This document shows, piece by piece, positions 5,983 to 6,152 of a DNA stretch of 6,152 bases; positions within the stretch are counted from its first letter, which is position 1, and every line of letters begins with the position of its first letter. This DNA is from Gammaproteobacteria bacterium (GTDB lineage Bacteria; Pseudomonadota; Gammaproteobacteria; Arenicellales; JAANXG01), in contig JAANXG010000126.1 in NCBI GenBank assembly GCA_018263405.1, positions 1 to 6,152 of the forward strand, given 5' to 3'. The notes below the pieces were generated by a model that was not told where the DNA came from, made no database searches, and was given only the letters and a program-made list of their open reading frames with translations. A program made the position numbers and the translations under genes.

Positions 5983-6027
5983 ACCAAACGGTACATTACA
6001 AAACCTGCACCAACATAAAGATTATGT
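5982..6027. repeat. Two short inverted repeats in the divergent A+T-rich intergenic region
   Basis: TACC-AAAC-GGTA occupies 5982-5993 and ACATAA-AGA-TTATGT occupies 6013-6027; both are perfect over their arms. ATTACA (5995-6000) also pairs with TGTAAT (6025-6030) at longer range. They lie between the acyl-AMP ligase start and the plus-strand gene starting at 6135 and may be regulator sites for that gene. No clear plus-strand -35/-10 pair is visible, and short repeats of this size can occur by chance in A+T-rich DNA. Confidence 0.3.
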
Positions 6028-6134
6028 AATTTCTCAAAAAGTCCGTGCAATGTCGGCGATCATGTGGGGGTAGGGTTGTCTTTCAGGGACGCTGTAAGAA
6101 GTGGCATAGGGAAGTGCCGTTTACGGAGCTAAGG

Positions 6135-6152
6135 ATGCAATACCTCCCTGTA
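6135..6152 (+). CDS. Start of a plus-strand gene, possibly siroheme synthase (six codons only)
   Basis: ATG at 6135 is preceded by GGAG (6125-6128) at 6-nt spacing, a good ribosome binding site, and the frame is open to the window end. The six residues MQYLPV resemble the first residues of many siroheme synthases (CysG: M-x-[YF]-L-P-[ILV]-F..., before a GGG dinucleotide motif). That enzyme makes siroheme for sulfite or nitrite reductase. Six residues cannot prove a family; the identification is a guess, the gene start itself is more secure. It would be divergent from the acyl-AMP ligase across about 200 nt. Confidence 0.4.

Overview
The window looks like an ordinary chromosomal stretch from a Gram-negative bacterium, most likely a gammaproteobacterium. 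This rests on remembered family resemblance, not on a search: an LpxL/HtrB-type lauroyl/myristoyl acyltransferase implies an outer membrane with lipid A-like lipids, and the PLP enzyme reads like the Xanthomonas-type cystathionine gamma-lyase/synthase. Base composition is moderately G+C-rich in the genes and drops sharply in two A+T-rich promoter regions (about 3320-3385 and 5950-6035). No rRNA, tRNA, CRISPR, insertion sequence or prophage gene is visible.

Layout, left to right. (1) 1-698, minus: N-terminal 232 codons of a GltD-like FAD/[4Fe-4S] oxidoreductase, cut by the window edge. (2) 699-1075: non-coding. (3) 1076-2242, minus: Cys/Met-metabolism PLP enzyme (cystathionine gamma-lyase/gamma-synthase type). 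(4) 2243-2383: short divergent intergenic region. (5) 2384-3253, plus: LpxL-like lysophospholipid/lipid A acyltransferase with a TTG start, followed by a hairpin-plus-T-run terminator. (6) 3324-3372: a promoter whose -10 box lies inside a perfect 12-bp-arm dyad of TetR-operator type. It drives (7) 3389-3952, plus: a peroxiredoxin-like CPIC thioredoxin-fold protein. (8) 3971-5938, minus, tail-to-tail with the peroxiredoxin: a fatty acyl-AMP ligase fused to a C-terminal acyl carrier domain. (9) 5939-6134: divergent A+T-rich intergenic region with the ligase promoter and an imperfect copy of the same operator motif. (10) 6135-6152, plus: the first six codons of a gene with a good ribosome binding site; the peptide MQYLPV resembles the start of siroheme synthase (CysG), which is only a suggestion.

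How the genes may work together. The most interesting unit is the right half. The acyl-AMP ligase can activate a free fatty acid as acyl-adenylate and load it on its own carrier domain, yet no polyketide or peptide synthase follows it here. An LpxL-type acyltransferase, which normally uses acyl-ACP, lies two genes away. The peroxiredoxin and ligase promoters share the half-site CGTTCAAT/ATTGAACG at their RNA polymerase contact region, which suggests (inference) control by one TetR-family repressor not encoded in this window. The left half (GltD-like enzyme, cystathionine enzyme, perhaps siroheme synthase at the far right) is housekeeping redox and sulfur metabolism. I see no evidence for a wholly new system; the shared operator and the stand-alone ligase-carrier fusion are the points worth following.
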